The position numbers and the translations under genes are program-made. The notes beneath the pieces are model-generated. The model saw only the letters and a program-made list of their open reading frames with translations, was not told the origin of the DNA and did no database searches. A DNA stretch of 64,000 nt, taken from Akkermansia muciniphila (lineage in GTDB: Bacteria; Verrucomicrobiota; Verrucomicrobiia; Limisphaerales; UBA9464). Below are positions 8,407 through 17,443 of this stretch, piece by piece. Location of the stretch: contig CAMDGV010000008.1 of NCBI GenBank assembly GCA_945898055.1, positions 30,271-94,270 of the forward strand. The letters are read 5' to 3'. Positions within the stretch are counted from its first letter, which is position 1. Each line of letters starts with the position of its first letter.

Positions 8407-9860
8407 CAGTCGTAACGAAGCGCTTGGATAACATTCATCCGAGCGGCTTTAAATGCGGGGAAAAGTCCCGCTAAGACGCCCACTCCTGCCGCAAAAGCAA
8501 AAGCAACGCCCATCGCTGTCCAGGTAATCACTGGATCATTTCCAGTGGGAGCGACCCAAGCAATCGCCTTTACCACGAAGCGAGAAGCCAGTAACCCGAC
8601 CAATCCGCCAACCAAGGCAATCACCGTGCTTTCAACCAAGATCTGAGTAAAAATATCTAGGTCCCCTGCTCCCACAGCCTTCCGAATTCCGATCTCCCGA
8701 ATCCGCTCAGAAATGCTCGCCAACATAATGTTCATAATCCCAATGCCTCCTACAAAAAGACTGATACCGGCGATCAAACTGCCGCTGAGCCGCGCGTTTC
8801 TTACAAATCTATCAATGTCTTCCCCCCAATCCTCTAAGGTACGAAAAGAGAAATCTTCAATGCCTCGATGGTTCACTAACATGATATTTCGTATCTTGAC
8901 TAGGGATTGATTGAGTCGATCAAAATCGTGTAGCTTGATTTCAATAGTACTCAACCGAGGTTCAGCAGGCGCATTGCTTCGACTGGATTGAAACCGTTGC
9001 CACATGGTGTTCAGGGGCATATAGACCGTGTTGTTTTTAATCCAAAAGGCATAACTCCCGCCGCCTCGACCTCGACCTCGCTGAGGTCCTGTGGTTTCTT
9101 TTTTGCCTGATGCCAACACCGCTGCTTTTGCGGCCGCGGCCGCCAAACGGGCCTTACGATCTTGCTCCCCTTCATACAATTGGAACATCCCAATAATAGT
9201 GAAGGGCTGTCCGTTAATGGTCATCGTCTTCCCAATCGGGATGACCTCGGTGCCGGTCTCCTCTGGGCGCCCAAATAATTCGTCACGAATTCCCGTCCCA
9301 ATGACACACACGGCACGGGCTTCATCCGCATCAATGTCGTTAAAAATACGACCATGCTGAACAACGTGTTCGGACACGGCGGCCTGCTTCGGATAAACTC
9401 CGAGCGTCATATAGGTGCGGAATAATTTACCGTTCGCGGCCAAGGTCGGATTGTCTTCTAGGCGCATCTCCGGCGCAACGATTTCGGCATCTGGCACCCC
9501 AGCCTCAATGGCCGTGGCATCGGAAAGGGTCATTCCTCGGGCGAAATCTCGCAAATGACGCTGTTGTACGGGCACCGATTGAGCTTCTAACCGAACCTTC
9601 CGTAACCCTCCAGACGCGAGGAGAGCTTCCTTTTGACCGATCTCCATGCCCTTGACCATCGCACTCATCGCAATCAACGAAGAGACCCCGAGGACGATCC
9701 CCAACATCGTTAAAGCCGAACGAAATTTATGAGCCCAAATTTCTTTCAAACCAACGGCGACGGCATTGATCAGATTCGTTCCACCCACCGGTAAATCGGT
9801 TAAATCCAACTCACTCAATAAAGATTCCACCGCAGATGTCTGAGGACTCTCCGTCTTCAT
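8406..9860 (-). CDS. FtsX/MacB-type ABC transporter permease (first of a tandem pair)
   Basis: It has 484 residues and the same architecture as its downstream neighbour, with an extra ~30-residue cytosolic N-terminus before the first helix (LKEIWAHKFRSALTMLGIVLGVSSLIAMSA). The periplasmic domain includes an Arg/Gly-rich segment (RGRGRGGGSYAFWIKNN). The C-terminal helices contain GISLFVGGIGIMNIMLASI and the end MNVIQALRYD. The start overlaps the stop of the ATPase gene by four bases (ATGA). The pair is clearly a gene duplication, since many blocks are identical between the two. MacB normally works as a homodimer with a fused ATPase; here the ATPase is separate and there are two different permeases. 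Confidence 0.88.
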   Translation of the reverse strand: MKTESPQTSAVESLLSELDLTDLPVGGTNLINAVAVGLKEIWAHKFRSALTMLGIVLGVSSLIAMSAMVKGMEIGQKEALLASGGLRKVRLEAQSVPVQQRHLRDFARGMTLSDATAIEAGVPDAEIVAPEMRLEDNPTLAANGKLFRTYMTLGVYPKQAAVSEHVVQHGRIFNDIDADEARAVCVIGTGIRDELFGRPEETGTEVIPIGKTMTINGQPFTIIGMFQLYEGEQDRKARLAAAAAKAAVLASGKKETTGPQRGRGRGGGSYAFWIKNNTVYMPLNTMWQRFQSSRSNAPAEPRLSTIEIKLHDFDRLNQSLVKIRNIMLVNHRGIEDFSFRTLEDWGEDIDRFVRNARLSGSLIAGISLFVGGIGIMNIMLASISERIREIGIRKAVGAGDLDIFTQILVESTVIALVGGLVGLLASRFVVKAIAWVAPTGNDPVITWTAMGVAFAFAAGVGVLAGLFPAFKAARMNVIQALRYD

Positions 9861-10588
9861 GTCGCAGAGGGAACCTGCTCGGGGTTAGGTCGATGCAAAC
9901 CAGCGAGGCGTGCATCGACATGGTCGACAATTTTGCCGTTGCGAATCTCGATCCGACGTGGAGTTACCGCAGCAATCTCCGGATTATGAGTGACGAGGAT
10001 CACCGTACGTCCCTCAGCGGCCAGTCGGCGAAAAAGCGCAAGGATGAGTTCGCCCGTATGTGTATCTAGATTGCCCGTCGGTTCATCTGCTAAAATAATT
10101 CTGGGGTTATTAACCAAGGCACGCGCAATGGCCACCCGCTGCTGCTGCCCCCCAGAAAGCTGACTCGGTCGATTCTTTAATCGATTACCCAAATCCACCA
10201 TTTCCAAGGCTTTGAGCGCACGCTCCCGACGAACGCGACTGCCTAATCCAGCATAAATCATCGGGAGTTCAACATTCTGCACCACATTCAACTTGGGCAA
10301 AAGATTGAAGGATTGAAAAACAAACCCAATCGATCGATTACGAATACGCGCCAACTCTCGAGAAGACGCCTTGCCAATTTCCATCCCTTCCAAGGACACA
10401 CTCCCTCGGGTTGGCGAATCCAGAAAACCGAGGATATGCATCAGGGTGGTTTTACCACTGCCAGAGGGTCCAATAATCGAAACAAATTCTCCCTCATTTA
10501 ATTCGAGAGAAATATCATCCAACGCACGAATCTCCTCGCCGCCCAGTTGGTATAACTTCGAAACACCACGTAATTCCAAGAGAGCCAT
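9857..10588 (-). CDS. LolD/MacB-type ABC transporter ATPase
   Basis: It has 243 residues. Walker [11 protein letters not shown] lies near residues 40-49, then the Q-loop [14 protein letters not shown], signature [15 protein letters not shown], Walker [12 protein letters not shown] and the switch histidine in LVTHNPEIA. The LDTHTGELI and [16 protein letters not shown] wording is typical of the LolD/FtsE/MacB group that energises mechanotransmission exporters rather than importers. It lies between the adaptor gene (16 bases upstream) and the two permeases (4-base overlap). Inferred: it drives both permeases of this operon. Confidence 0.95.
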   Translation of the reverse strand: MALLELRGVSKLYQLGGEEIRALDDISLELNEGEFVSIIGPSGSGKTTLMHILGFLDSPTRGSVSLEGMEIGKASSRELARIRNRSIGFVFQSFNLLPKLNVVQNVELPMIYAGLGSRVRRERALKALEMVDLGNRLKNRPSQLSGGQQQRVAIARALVNNPRIILADEPTGNLDTHTGELILALFRRLAAEGRTVILVTHNPEIAAVTPRRIEIRNGKIVDHVDARLAGLHRPNPEQVPSAT

Positions 10589-10604
10589 GATCAGGTAGGT
10601 TGGC

Positions 10605-11795
10605 TCAATGAACGACGGTCGCGCCAGAGACTCCTTTAGCTGTCCCTAGTTTGCCTCCTAGTTTAACCCCATTCGTGGGAGTTCCCTCTTTTCTAGTCGC
10701 TGCCAGCACATCTTTAGAATGGTCCTCCAGAGAGATTTGATCGCCTGCAGCCAACCCTTTGGTCACCTCTGCAAAAAAGTAATCACTGACGCCGATCTGA
10801 ATCGGTTGACGTTCCCACATTTCTTGTTTTTTCAACCAAACGTACCGTTCAATCTCCCGTGTTTCTTGGTTTGTCTCAGTGAAAATACCCGCCAAAGGTG
10901 CGGCTACCACATTCTCGACACTGGCTACCGGAATCGAAATATTAGCGGTCATACCCGGCCTGACTTTCTTATCCACGTCTTTCAGAATGATGCGGGCGCC
11001 AAAGCCTCGAATATTGTTCTTCAAAGTGGACTGTGGCGCCACTCTTTCCACCTTGCCGGTGATCTTAAACCCTTGGATCGCTTCGATCATCACATCCACT
11101 TGCTGACCTATTTGCAACCGGGTGACATCGGCTTGGTTCACGTGCGCACTAATAATCAGGTCGTTCAAATTGGCGATTGTCAGAATCTCCGTACCCGAAT
11201 TGAACCCCCCAGAACCCGACACCGCTTGCCCTACCGAAATGGGACGCGTCAAAACCGTGGCATCGAAGGGCGCTGCAACCACCGTCTTCAGCAGTCGGTC
11301 TGAAATTAAATCAAAGGATTTTTGCCGTAAGGCCAATTCGTTCTTCGCCAGATCCAGTTTGGTTTTGACGTCCTCAAAGAGTTCCTGAGCGATTAACTTG
11401 TTCTGAAAGAGTTCCTCCGAACGTTTAAAATCGCGTTCAGCTTGGGTGAGTTGCAGACGGGATCGCTCGACGGTTTTTTCTTCCTGCTGCCGCTGAGTTT
11501 GAAGCTCACGATCATCCAATTTAAAGAGCATTTGACCCAATTTGACCGAATCGCCCACATCAACTGGTAATTCTTCAATTTTCCCATTCACCTCAGGCCG
11601 CACACTCACCTGCTCCGCCGGCCCAATATCACCGGCTGCATTTACCGCAAAACGAATGTTTCGGGTTTCAATAATCGCCGTATCCCCTTTCCTCACCGCC
11701 ATCGTCGACCCTGCATCGAGTGACTTCTGCTTCCAGTAATAGAGCCCTCCCAATAAAATTCCTCCCAACAGTAAAAGTGTAGTCAATAATTTCAT
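10605..11795 (-). CDS. Periplasmic adaptor (HlyD/MacA-like) of the two-permease exporter
   Basis: It has 396 residues and a single N-terminal membrane helix (LLTTLLLLGGILLGGLYYW), then a half lipoyl domain (VRPEVNGKIEELPVDVGDSVKLGQMLFKLD), a long coiled-coil hairpin (about residues 100-160), the second lipoyl half (VVAAPFDATVLTRPISVGQAV), a beta-barrel domain with VRPGMTANISIPV, and a C-terminal membrane-proximal domain. It is the first gene of a minus-strand operon (adaptor, ATPase, permease, permease). Known role of the family: it bridges the inner-membrane permease to an outer-membrane TolC-type channel. No TolC gene is in the window. Confidence 0.92.
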   Translation of the reverse strand: MKLLTTLLLLGGILLGGLYYWKQKSLDAGSTMAVRKGDTAIIETRNIRFAVNAAGDIGPAEQVSVRPEVNGKIEELPVDVGDSVKLGQMLFKLDDRELQTQRQQEEKTVERSRLQLTQAERDFKRSEELFQNKLIAQELFEDVKTKLDLAKNELALRQKSFDLISDRLLKTVVAAPFDATVLTRPISVGQAVSGSGGFNSGTEILTIANLNDLIISAHVNQADVTRLQIGQQVDVMIEAIQGFKITGKVERVAPQSTLKNNIRGFGARIILKDVDKKVRPGMTANISIPVASVENVVAAPLAGIFTETNQETREIERYVWLKKQEMWERQPIQIGVSDYFFAEVTKGLAAGDQISLEDHSKDVLAATRKEGTPTNGVKLGGKLGTAKGVSGATVVH

Positions 11796-11901
11796 TCAAA
11801 CTCCAAAACGTGACATAAATAGTACGAACACGTACGATTTAAACCTACAAGACAGCCCTAACCTGATTAGACCCGCCAATAATAAGTTCGCCTCGACGAT
11901 C

Positions 11902-13188
11902 ATGACCTCATCTCAATTCATTCTTTCTTTGTGTCTCGGGCTCCTCGTCCTGCGTTGGTTGGCCGCTACCGCTCTGTCGAACCTCAATAAACGACATGTT
12001 CAAGCCCATGCAGACCGTATTCCTCGAGAGTTCGAGGGAATCATGGATCCCCCAACCTATGCGCGTTCGGTCGAATACACCTTGGCCAAAGCGCGCTTCG
12101 GTAGTCTCGAGGATAGTGTCTCAACGGCGATCCTCATCGCAGTACTCTGTCTCGGATTCTTACCTTGGAGCCAGTCGATCTGGACTCAGTCCTTTGGCTC
12201 GGGCGCTTGGGCGGGGGCGGGTTGGCTTGGCGCGGTTACCCTGATCCTTTCCCTCCCTGATCTCCCCTTCTCGTGGTGGTCCCAATTCCGATTGGAAGAT
12301 CGGTTTGGCTTCAATCAAGGTACCCCGCGACTTTGGATTCTCGATCGTCTCAAAATGCTGACGCTCGCTCTTCTGATCGCCACGCCTTTATTGGCTCTAA
12401 TTCTTCATCTCACCCGCCGAATTGGACCGCTCTGGTGGCTCTGGGCTTGGGCTCTTCTTATCGGTTTTCAACTTTTGATGATGATCGTCGCACCTATTTT
12501 TATCCTGCCGCTTTTTAATAAATTTTCTCCCCTTCCCGACGGTTCTTTACGCGCTCGCCTGATTCGCCTCGGGCAACGTACCGGTTTTACTGCAAAAACC
12601 ATCCAAGTCGTCGACGGCAGTAAACGCTCCAGCCATTCTAATGCCTATTTTACGGGGTTCGGGCGCTTCCGCAAAATCGTGCTGTTTGACACCTTGATTT
12701 CTCAACTAACTGAATCCGAACTGGAAGCAGTCTTGGCCCACGAAATCGGACACTATAAACGGGGCCATCTCCCTCGGATGCTCGCCTGGAGTACCCTCAG
12801 TCTTCTGGCCTCTTTCGCTCTGATCGGTTGGCTTGCTGAGCGCCCGGAACTCCTCCTCGCCTTCGGCTTCCAAGCCAATGCTGGCTTTGCCCCAGTTCTA
12901 CTCCTCTTCGGGCTCCTCAGTGGTGCCTTCACTTTTTGGCTCTCGCCCTTAACTCATTTTTGGTCGCGTAAACACGAGTATGAAGCCGATGCCTACGCAG
13001 TTGCCGCTGTAGGCGGACCGTCCGCTCTGTCGGGTGCGTTACGAAAGTTGCACGAAAAGAACTTATCAAACCTGACTCCACATCCTTTATTCAGTGCCTT
13101 CCATTACTCGCATCCCACCTTGATGGAACGTGAACGCTCGATGAACCGAGGGTTCTCTGCATCAACCTCAACCTTGCCTCCTACCTGA
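11902..13188 (+). CDS. M48 (Ste24/CAAX-type) membrane zinc metalloprotease
   Basis: It has 428 residues. The zinc motif HEIGHYKRGH starts at residue 280, and the third ligand glutamate is in KHEYEADAYA (E361). There are several membrane helices before and after the motif (about 60-90, 100-125, 150-195, 300-345). Length and helix order match Ste24-type M48A proteases rather than the shorter HtpX. Known activity: zinc-dependent cleavage of membrane or prenylated proteins; in bacteria the role is probably membrane-protein quality control. It is divergent from the exporter operon (~106 bases between starts), so the two promoters lie back to back. Confidence 0.93.
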   Translation: MTSSQFILSLCLGLLVLRWLAATALSNLNKRHVQAHADRIPREFEGIMDPPTYARSVEYTLAKARFGSLEDSVSTAILIAVLCLGFLPWSQSIWTQSFGSGAWAGAGWLGAVTLILSLPDLPFSWWSQFRLEDRFGFNQGTPRLWILDRLKMLTLALLIATPLLALILHLTRRIGPLWWLWAWALLIGFQLLMMIVAPIFILPLFNKFSPLPDGSLRARLIRLGQRTGFTAKTIQVVDGSKRSSHSNAYFTGFGRFRKIVLFDTLISQLTESELEAVLAHEIGHYKRGHLPRMLAWSTLSLLASFALIGWLAERPELLLAFGFQANAGFAPVLLLFGLLSGAFTFWLSPLTHFWSRKHEYEADAYAVAAVGGPSALSGALRKLHEKNLSNLTPHPLFSAFHYSHPTLMERERSMNRGFSASTSTLPPT

Positions 13189-13361
13189 TTCACTTAAGCA
13201 TTTCGTAAAACAGATCGAACTGACAAAACCAGAGGAGATTAGCCAGCAAAACAAGAAATCTCAACGCACTGAAAACAAAGATCGCCCCTCTTTATTCGAG
13301 GATTAACCCACGATCTAGTGCGACGAAACCCAATCCACGCGACTTCCGGGCAACTCGGTGT

Positions 13362-14597
13362 CTAATGACTCAACTTTGCCTCTACTTTTTTCAGCGGGTC
13401 GCGGAAGAAAATGAGGAAGAAAACCAGGACCAAGGCCGCACCTATACTCGGAATCATCCAGATTCCCTTCCAGTCGTAATTCAGTCCATTGACTGGCAAG
13501 TCGAGGTGATAAGCCTTCAGTACTTTGCCCGCTAAAAATGTCCCTGCAAAGGAACCCACACCCCATAAAATGAAAGCGATAAACCCTTGGGCGGCTCCTC
13601 GAATTCGCTCGTTCGCTTGCTCATCAACGTAAAGTTGTCCGGCAATAAATAAGAAGTCATAGCACACCCCATGCAGGAGGATTGCCGCGTAGATTAAGAG
13701 GTTTTGCTGATAAACCGCGGTCACACTTTGGGTGAGTAAAAAATAACGAATTGCCCAACAGAAAATTCCGATAAAAAGGGTTTTTTTGTAGCCTAATTTT
13801 CGGAGAAAAAGCGGTAAGAGAAACAGAAAAGCGACATCAGAGATCTGAGCTAGAGAGGTCTTTGCAGCCATCATATCCCATTTTAACTCAGTAAGATAAA
13901 TCCCCAGCAAAACGAAATAAAAATACAGCGGGATACATATCAGAAACAGGCATAGAATGAAGATCGCGAACGAAGGCTTCCTTAACATCGCCAGTGCATC
14001 TAGTCCTAGAATTTCACTGAGACGAACTTGATTGCCGGTTTTTCGGGGGGGAGTTTTCGGCAAACTTAGGGAAAAGAGTCCAAACAGAATCGAAACGCAA
14101 CCTGCGAGATAGAACTGAATGGGGGATTGTTCGCCCTTTATCCAACTTAGAACGACTAACCCGGCAATCCATCCGATGGCTGCCAACATTTTGATCCGCG
14201 GAAAATCGGTCTTGGCGTGGGTCAAGTGATGAAGTGAAAGGGAATTACCCAAAGCGAGGGTTGGTACAAAAAGAGCACAATAAAGAATGAGCATCGGATA
14301 GAAGCTGCCGAAGTCACGAAAGAGGGGAAGACACAGTAAAACCGCACCTCCTAAAATGCCCAGAACGGCTAAGATCTTTTCCGATGAAAAATAACGATCA
14401 GCAATTAAGCCGACGAAAAAAGGTGAAATCATCGCGCCGATAGCAAAGGCACCATAGGCCGCCCCAATTTGTGCGCCATCGAACTTAAGTGACGTGGCTA
14501 GGTAACTGCCGAGACTCACATACCATGCCCCCCAAATGAAGTACTGCAGGAACATAAAGACCATCAACTTGATCTTAATTGCGGATTGATCAGACAT
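13362..14597 (-). CDS. NupG-type nucleoside:H+ symporter family (MFS)
   Basis: It has 411 residues and 12 predicted membrane helices. The N-terminal stretch FLQYFIWGAWYVSLGSYLA and the block NSLSLHHLTHAKTDFPRIKM are hallmarks of the nucleoside:H+ symporter (NHS) group within the major facilitator superfamily (compare NupG and XapB). In E. coli these take up nucleosides; many PVC and Bacteroidota paralogues have no proven substrate. It is transcribed towards the M48 gene, with a 173-base gap that shows no clear terminator. Confidence 0.85.
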   Translation of the reverse strand: MSDQSAIKIKLMVFMFLQYFIWGAWYVSLGSYLATSLKFDGAQIGAAYGAFAIGAMISPFFVGLIADRYFSSEKILAVLGILGGAVLLCLPLFRDFGSFYPMLILYCALFVPTLALGNSLSLHHLTHAKTDFPRIKMLAAIGWIAGLVVLSWIKGEQSPIQFYLAGCVSILFGLFSLSLPKTPPRKTGNQVRLSEILGLDALAMLRKPSFAIFILCLFLICIPLYFYFVLLGIYLTELKWDMMAAKTSLAQISDVAFLFLLPLFLRKLGYKKTLFIGIFCWAIRYFLLTQSVTAVYQQNLLIYAAILLHGVCYDFLFIAGQLYVDEQANERIRGAAQGFIAFILWGVGSFAGTFLAGKVLKAYHLDLPVNGLNYDWKGIWMIPSIGAALVLVFFLIFFRDPLKKVEAKLSH

Positions 14598-14767
14598 ACG
14601 GGAAATGGGTTTGAGGGCTACAAATCAAACGGGAACGTCCGAAGATTAACTCGAAACTTATTTAGATGACAGGATTAGATTTTGTCGATGGACCAGACTT
14701 TCGATCGTGATGCCTCATTCGAGAAGGAGACCGTAGCGGATTTCAGAAAGCGGCGCGATGCCTCACG

Positions 14768-15622
14768 ATGGTGGACGCCGTAGCCCTTATACTTGTCTGC
14801 TCTGGCGTGCTGCCGCGCAAGTTCTCTTTCACGCCTGAGGGTGCCCGGGTCCTAGCGCAGGAAGCGGCGCAAGTCGTAGGCGAGCAAGCGTCCGGAGCGC
14901 AGACCCAAGCACCCTCAGGAATTCTTCGATCCGTCTACCTTTCCGGTGTCTTCGGCTTCGTGATGGTTGCCTCCTTCGTCATCGCTCTGCCCAGCGTTCC
15001 GGCGGGTGCCCAACAAGGCGCCAACATCTTCTTTTGGCTGATAGACACCATCGTCCCCAGATGAATTAAAATCCCCCTCGAGATCGGCATTGTTCTTTCC
15101 AATTATCTTTGTGGCCTTGCCTGCCTCACTTCCAACTCGCGGATAATTTTCGCCTTCGCCCGCGACGGCGGCCTCCCGAGACTCCTCCGCGGGGTCTCCT
15201 CACATCACAACGTACCTGTGGCCGCAATATGGGTTGGGGCCGGTTCGATCGTTGCCTCCACGTTGTATGCGCCCGCCTGTGCCACTCTGACCGCTGCCAG
15301 CAGCATCCTTCTCTACATCTCCTATGACATGCCTACGGCCGCGGGCATCCTTGCTCACGGCAAAAAAAGGAACAAAATGGGCCCATTCGATCTTGGGGGA
15401 CGCAAATATAAAGCCATTGGCGTCATCACCATTGTCGGCGTCCTCGCGCTGATCTACGCGGGGGTGCAACCGCCTAATCAGGCCGCACTTCCGGTCACGC
15501 TCGGAACCATCGTGTTGCTCTTCATCGCAGAGCACGCGGGGGTGAAGAAGAAGTTTCCTGCTCCGCCGTTAGCCCTCGCAGCCAAGGCGAGCTTTGCAAA
15601 GGAACCAAAAACCAAAAAATAA
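14768..15622 (+). pseudogene. Amino-acid permease (APC family), 5'-truncated, with in-frame TGA
   Basis: The frame reads PSGILRSVYLSGVFGFVMVASFVIALP, then ANIFFWLIDTIVPR, then TGA at 15062-15064. It continues in the same frame with GIVLSNYLCGLACLTSNSRI, FAFARDGGLPRLLRGV and VPVAAIWVGAG, up to TAA at 15620-15622. RxxFAFARDGGLP is the signature of APC-superfamily amino-acid permeases. Compared with a ~500-residue permease, the first five or so helices are missing. The sequence on both sides of the TGA is well preserved, so the break is recent, or the reading is wrong at one base. A C-terminal piece from 15218 could in principle be translated alone, but it would not make a working transporter. 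Confidence 0.8.
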
Positions 15623-15766
15623 CGCACATTGGGGTCAGGCAACGATTTCTGACAACATCGCGGGGTTAAGCCGAACGGAACCCAAAAAGGCTTCCAATTC
15701 TTCAAAAAAGCAACTTCATATTAATAACTGGGACTTCCACAACGGAAACACCCAATCTATCACCCC

Positions 15767-16720
15767 GTGAGTTCCGCCCTCGAATTTTATCACCTCTTCC
15801 GCGACGCCATGGCCGGGCACGGCATCCGTTTTGCCCTAACCTCCGGCATGGCCTGTGTCCAATACGGACTTCAGCAAAACACCAAAGACACCGACTGGAT
15901 CGTCGCCCCGGACAACCTGGACGAACTGGTCGCCATGCTTTGCAAGCTTGAACGCGGTCTCAACGGACGGAATTGGCGCATCAGCTACCGGAATCTCTTC
16001 GGCGCACCGTTGGATGCCAAGTTTCACCTCGGCGGCTGGACCACGCACCTTGCAATCTGGGATGGGGCCGAGTCTCCCGAGCATCACCTCGATTTTTTTG
16101 GCCGGCCGCCCAGAGTTCTCCCAGGCACCGGGCTGCCCTCCACGGGTTTCCTGGCCTCGCGGGACATCGTCGCCCGCATGAAGAAAACAGACCGCGCAAA
16201 GGACTGGCCCATCGTCAATGCCCTAGCCGTGCAGGATTGGTATGCTGGACGGCGCATGGGCAGCCTGCTCCATCTCACGGAAATCGGTCTCATGCGCGAA
16301 GCATGGGGAGCGCTGGAAGATTCCCAACGCCAGGTACTTTCCGCACAGCGTCCGTTACTCACTCTGCTGAATTTTCAGGAAGACATTCAACTCGAACGAT
16401 CCCTCCTCCTTGAACGTTCCTTGTGGGAAAATGTGAACCGCGAAAGGTATCTTATCTACCAAACCATTTGGAAATCCTTTTATCGCTCATGGCAGCGGGA
16501 TGCCGTCGGCATCTGGCCATCCTCCGAACCATTCGCATCCCAACACCAACGCCTGCTTGAGGCTGCAGCCACCCATGAATTAACGCCCCACCCGCTCTCG
16601 GAAAACTCCACGCGGGAAGACGTCTTCGACCGGGGGAAGAAACGCACCCAGCAATTGCTCAACGCTTCAAAAGAGGAACTAAACAGCGTCCTCATGCCCA
16701 TAGAATTAGTCCTGCCATGA
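15767..16720 (+). CDS. Nucleotidyltransferase-like protein, candidate toxin of a two-gene module
   Basis: It has 317 residues from a GTG start. Residues ~20-50 read IRFALTSGMACVQYGL, then TKDTDWIV. This fits the minimal nucleotidyltransferase fold (helix with small residues, then DxD), as in AbiEii/MenT-like toxins. A third acidic position may be the D of HHLDFFGRPP (~112). The C-terminal ~150 residues are helical, charged and unfamiliar. The stop overlaps the start of a 67-codon gene (ATGA), as in many toxin-antitoxin pairs, although here the large gene comes first. It sits in a region of gene relics and its base composition looks richer in G+C than the flanks. The enzymatic assignment is tentative; toxin function is inference from context. 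Confidence 0.6.
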   Translation: MSSALEFYHLFRDAMAGHGIRFALTSGMACVQYGLQQNTKDTDWIVAPDNLDELVAMLCKLERGLNGRNWRISYRNLFGAPLDAKFHLGGWTTHLAIWDGAESPEHHLDFFGRPPRVLPGTGLPSTGFLASRDIVARMKKTDRAKDWPIVNALAVQDWYAGRRMGSLLHLTEIGLMREAWGALEDSQRQVLSAQRPLLTLLNFQEDIQLERSLLLERSLWENVNRERYLIYQTIWKSFYRSWQRDAVGIWPSSEPFASQHQRLLEAAATHELTPHPLSENSTREDVFDRGKKRTQQLLNASKEELNSVLMPIELVLP

Positions 16721-16920
16721 ACGAACCCATCGACCCGAAATATCCCGATTCCTATTTCGAAATTTTAGCGCGTGATTTCGGTCAGGAAAAAGCCGACTGG
16801 GCTCGCCTGCCTTACGCGGAACGTATGAAGGAACTCACGTGGTATCACGCCCACTTCAACACTCCCGATGACCTCTCCCTCTGGCCTGCCGAACTCGACG
16901 GAGGCGTGGACCGTCCGTGA
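16717..16920 (+). CDS. Small partner protein of the nucleotidyltransferase-like gene
   Basis: It has 67 residues, acidic and aromatic-rich, with WARLPYAERMKELTWYHAHF in the middle. The start ATG overlaps the upstream TGA by four bases, so translation is coupled. No DNA-binding motif, signal peptide or membrane segment is seen. I do not recognise the family. Overlap, small size and position suggest a specificity partner or antitoxin of the nucleotidyltransferase-like protein, but nothing in the sequence proves it. Confidence 0.55.
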   Translation: MNEPIDPKYPDSYFEILARDFGQEKADWARLPYAERMKELTWYHAHFNTPDDLSLWPAELDGGVDRP

Positions 16921-17068
16921 TTTTCACTTCGTCACCTCCTAATTTCTCATTCATCCTTCTCACTTTGCAAATTCCATAAACCACGATTTTCACCTCTACC
17001 GCAGCGATGTCGCCACCCGCTGACGGCAGGTAGCGGACCGTGTGGAGGGTGCCCCTCGCTGCTCCCGT

Positions 17069-17443
17069 AAAGGGGTCAGTTATTGATATTAGCTACTCCC
17101 CGCCCAGCTTCCTCCGGCGATCCAAGAGAGGGTTCAGATAACCGCGCGTGCCCACCGCCAGACGCTCGGCGATCCACCCCAGCGTCATCGTCGTCTCCGC
17201 CCGCCAGCGCGCAGCCAAAACCACCTTCACTGAATCCCCTTTGGGCCGAGATTTGAGATCAACTCCCTGCCGTCTCAACGAGGCGCTGGCGATCCGCAGC
17301 ATCCCTGAAGATCCGTTCGCACCGATCACCGCGATTCATAACGTGATCAATCGCGCCAGCCTACTCGACTCTCAACTGGCGGGCTATGCCGGTAGAGTGG
17401 CTTTGGCCGCTTCACCTATCAATATTAAGAACTGCCCCCTTTA
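17069..17443 (-). mobile_element. Remnant of a REP-associated (IS200-like) transposon with imperfect terminal inverted repeats
   Basis: The left end 17069-17091 (AAAGGGGTCAGTTATTGATAT... ) and the reverse complement of the right end 17421-17443 (AAAGGGGGCAGTTCTTAATA...) match at about 19 of 23 positions, so they form an imperfect inverted repeat. Between them, on the minus strand, is the C-terminal tail of a Y1-type transposase (next entry). GGGGTCAG-TTGATATT-like ends next to such transposases are common in PVC genomes as I remember them; that is not checked here. At ~375 bases the element cannot code for a whole enzyme and is either dead or moved in trans. Its right border coincides with the point where the TPR relic begins. 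Confidence 0.6.
17093..17329 (-). pseudogene. C-terminal tail of a REP-associated tyrosine transposase
   Basis: On the minus strand the frame reads SRPKGDSVKVVLAARWRAE, then TTMTLGWIAERLAVGTRGYL. This resembles the helix-turn-helix tail of Y1 (IS200/REP-associated) transposases in Verrucomicrobia and Planctomycetes (KGDxxKVxxAxxLRxETTxTxxWIAxRLxMGTxxxL). The catalytic HUH domain and its tyrosine are absent, because the 5' side of the gene has been lost. It is fully contained between the inverted repeats. Confidence 0.6.

Noticed and set aside
10719..11303. 194-codon plus-strand open frame
   Set aside because: Entirely antisense to the adaptor gene with intact lipoyl and barrel motifs; a shadow.
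15062..15064. TGA read as selenocysteine or as sense codon
   Set aside because: Many intact genes in the window end in TGA, the relics are otherwise truncated, and no SECIS-like hairpin was evident.
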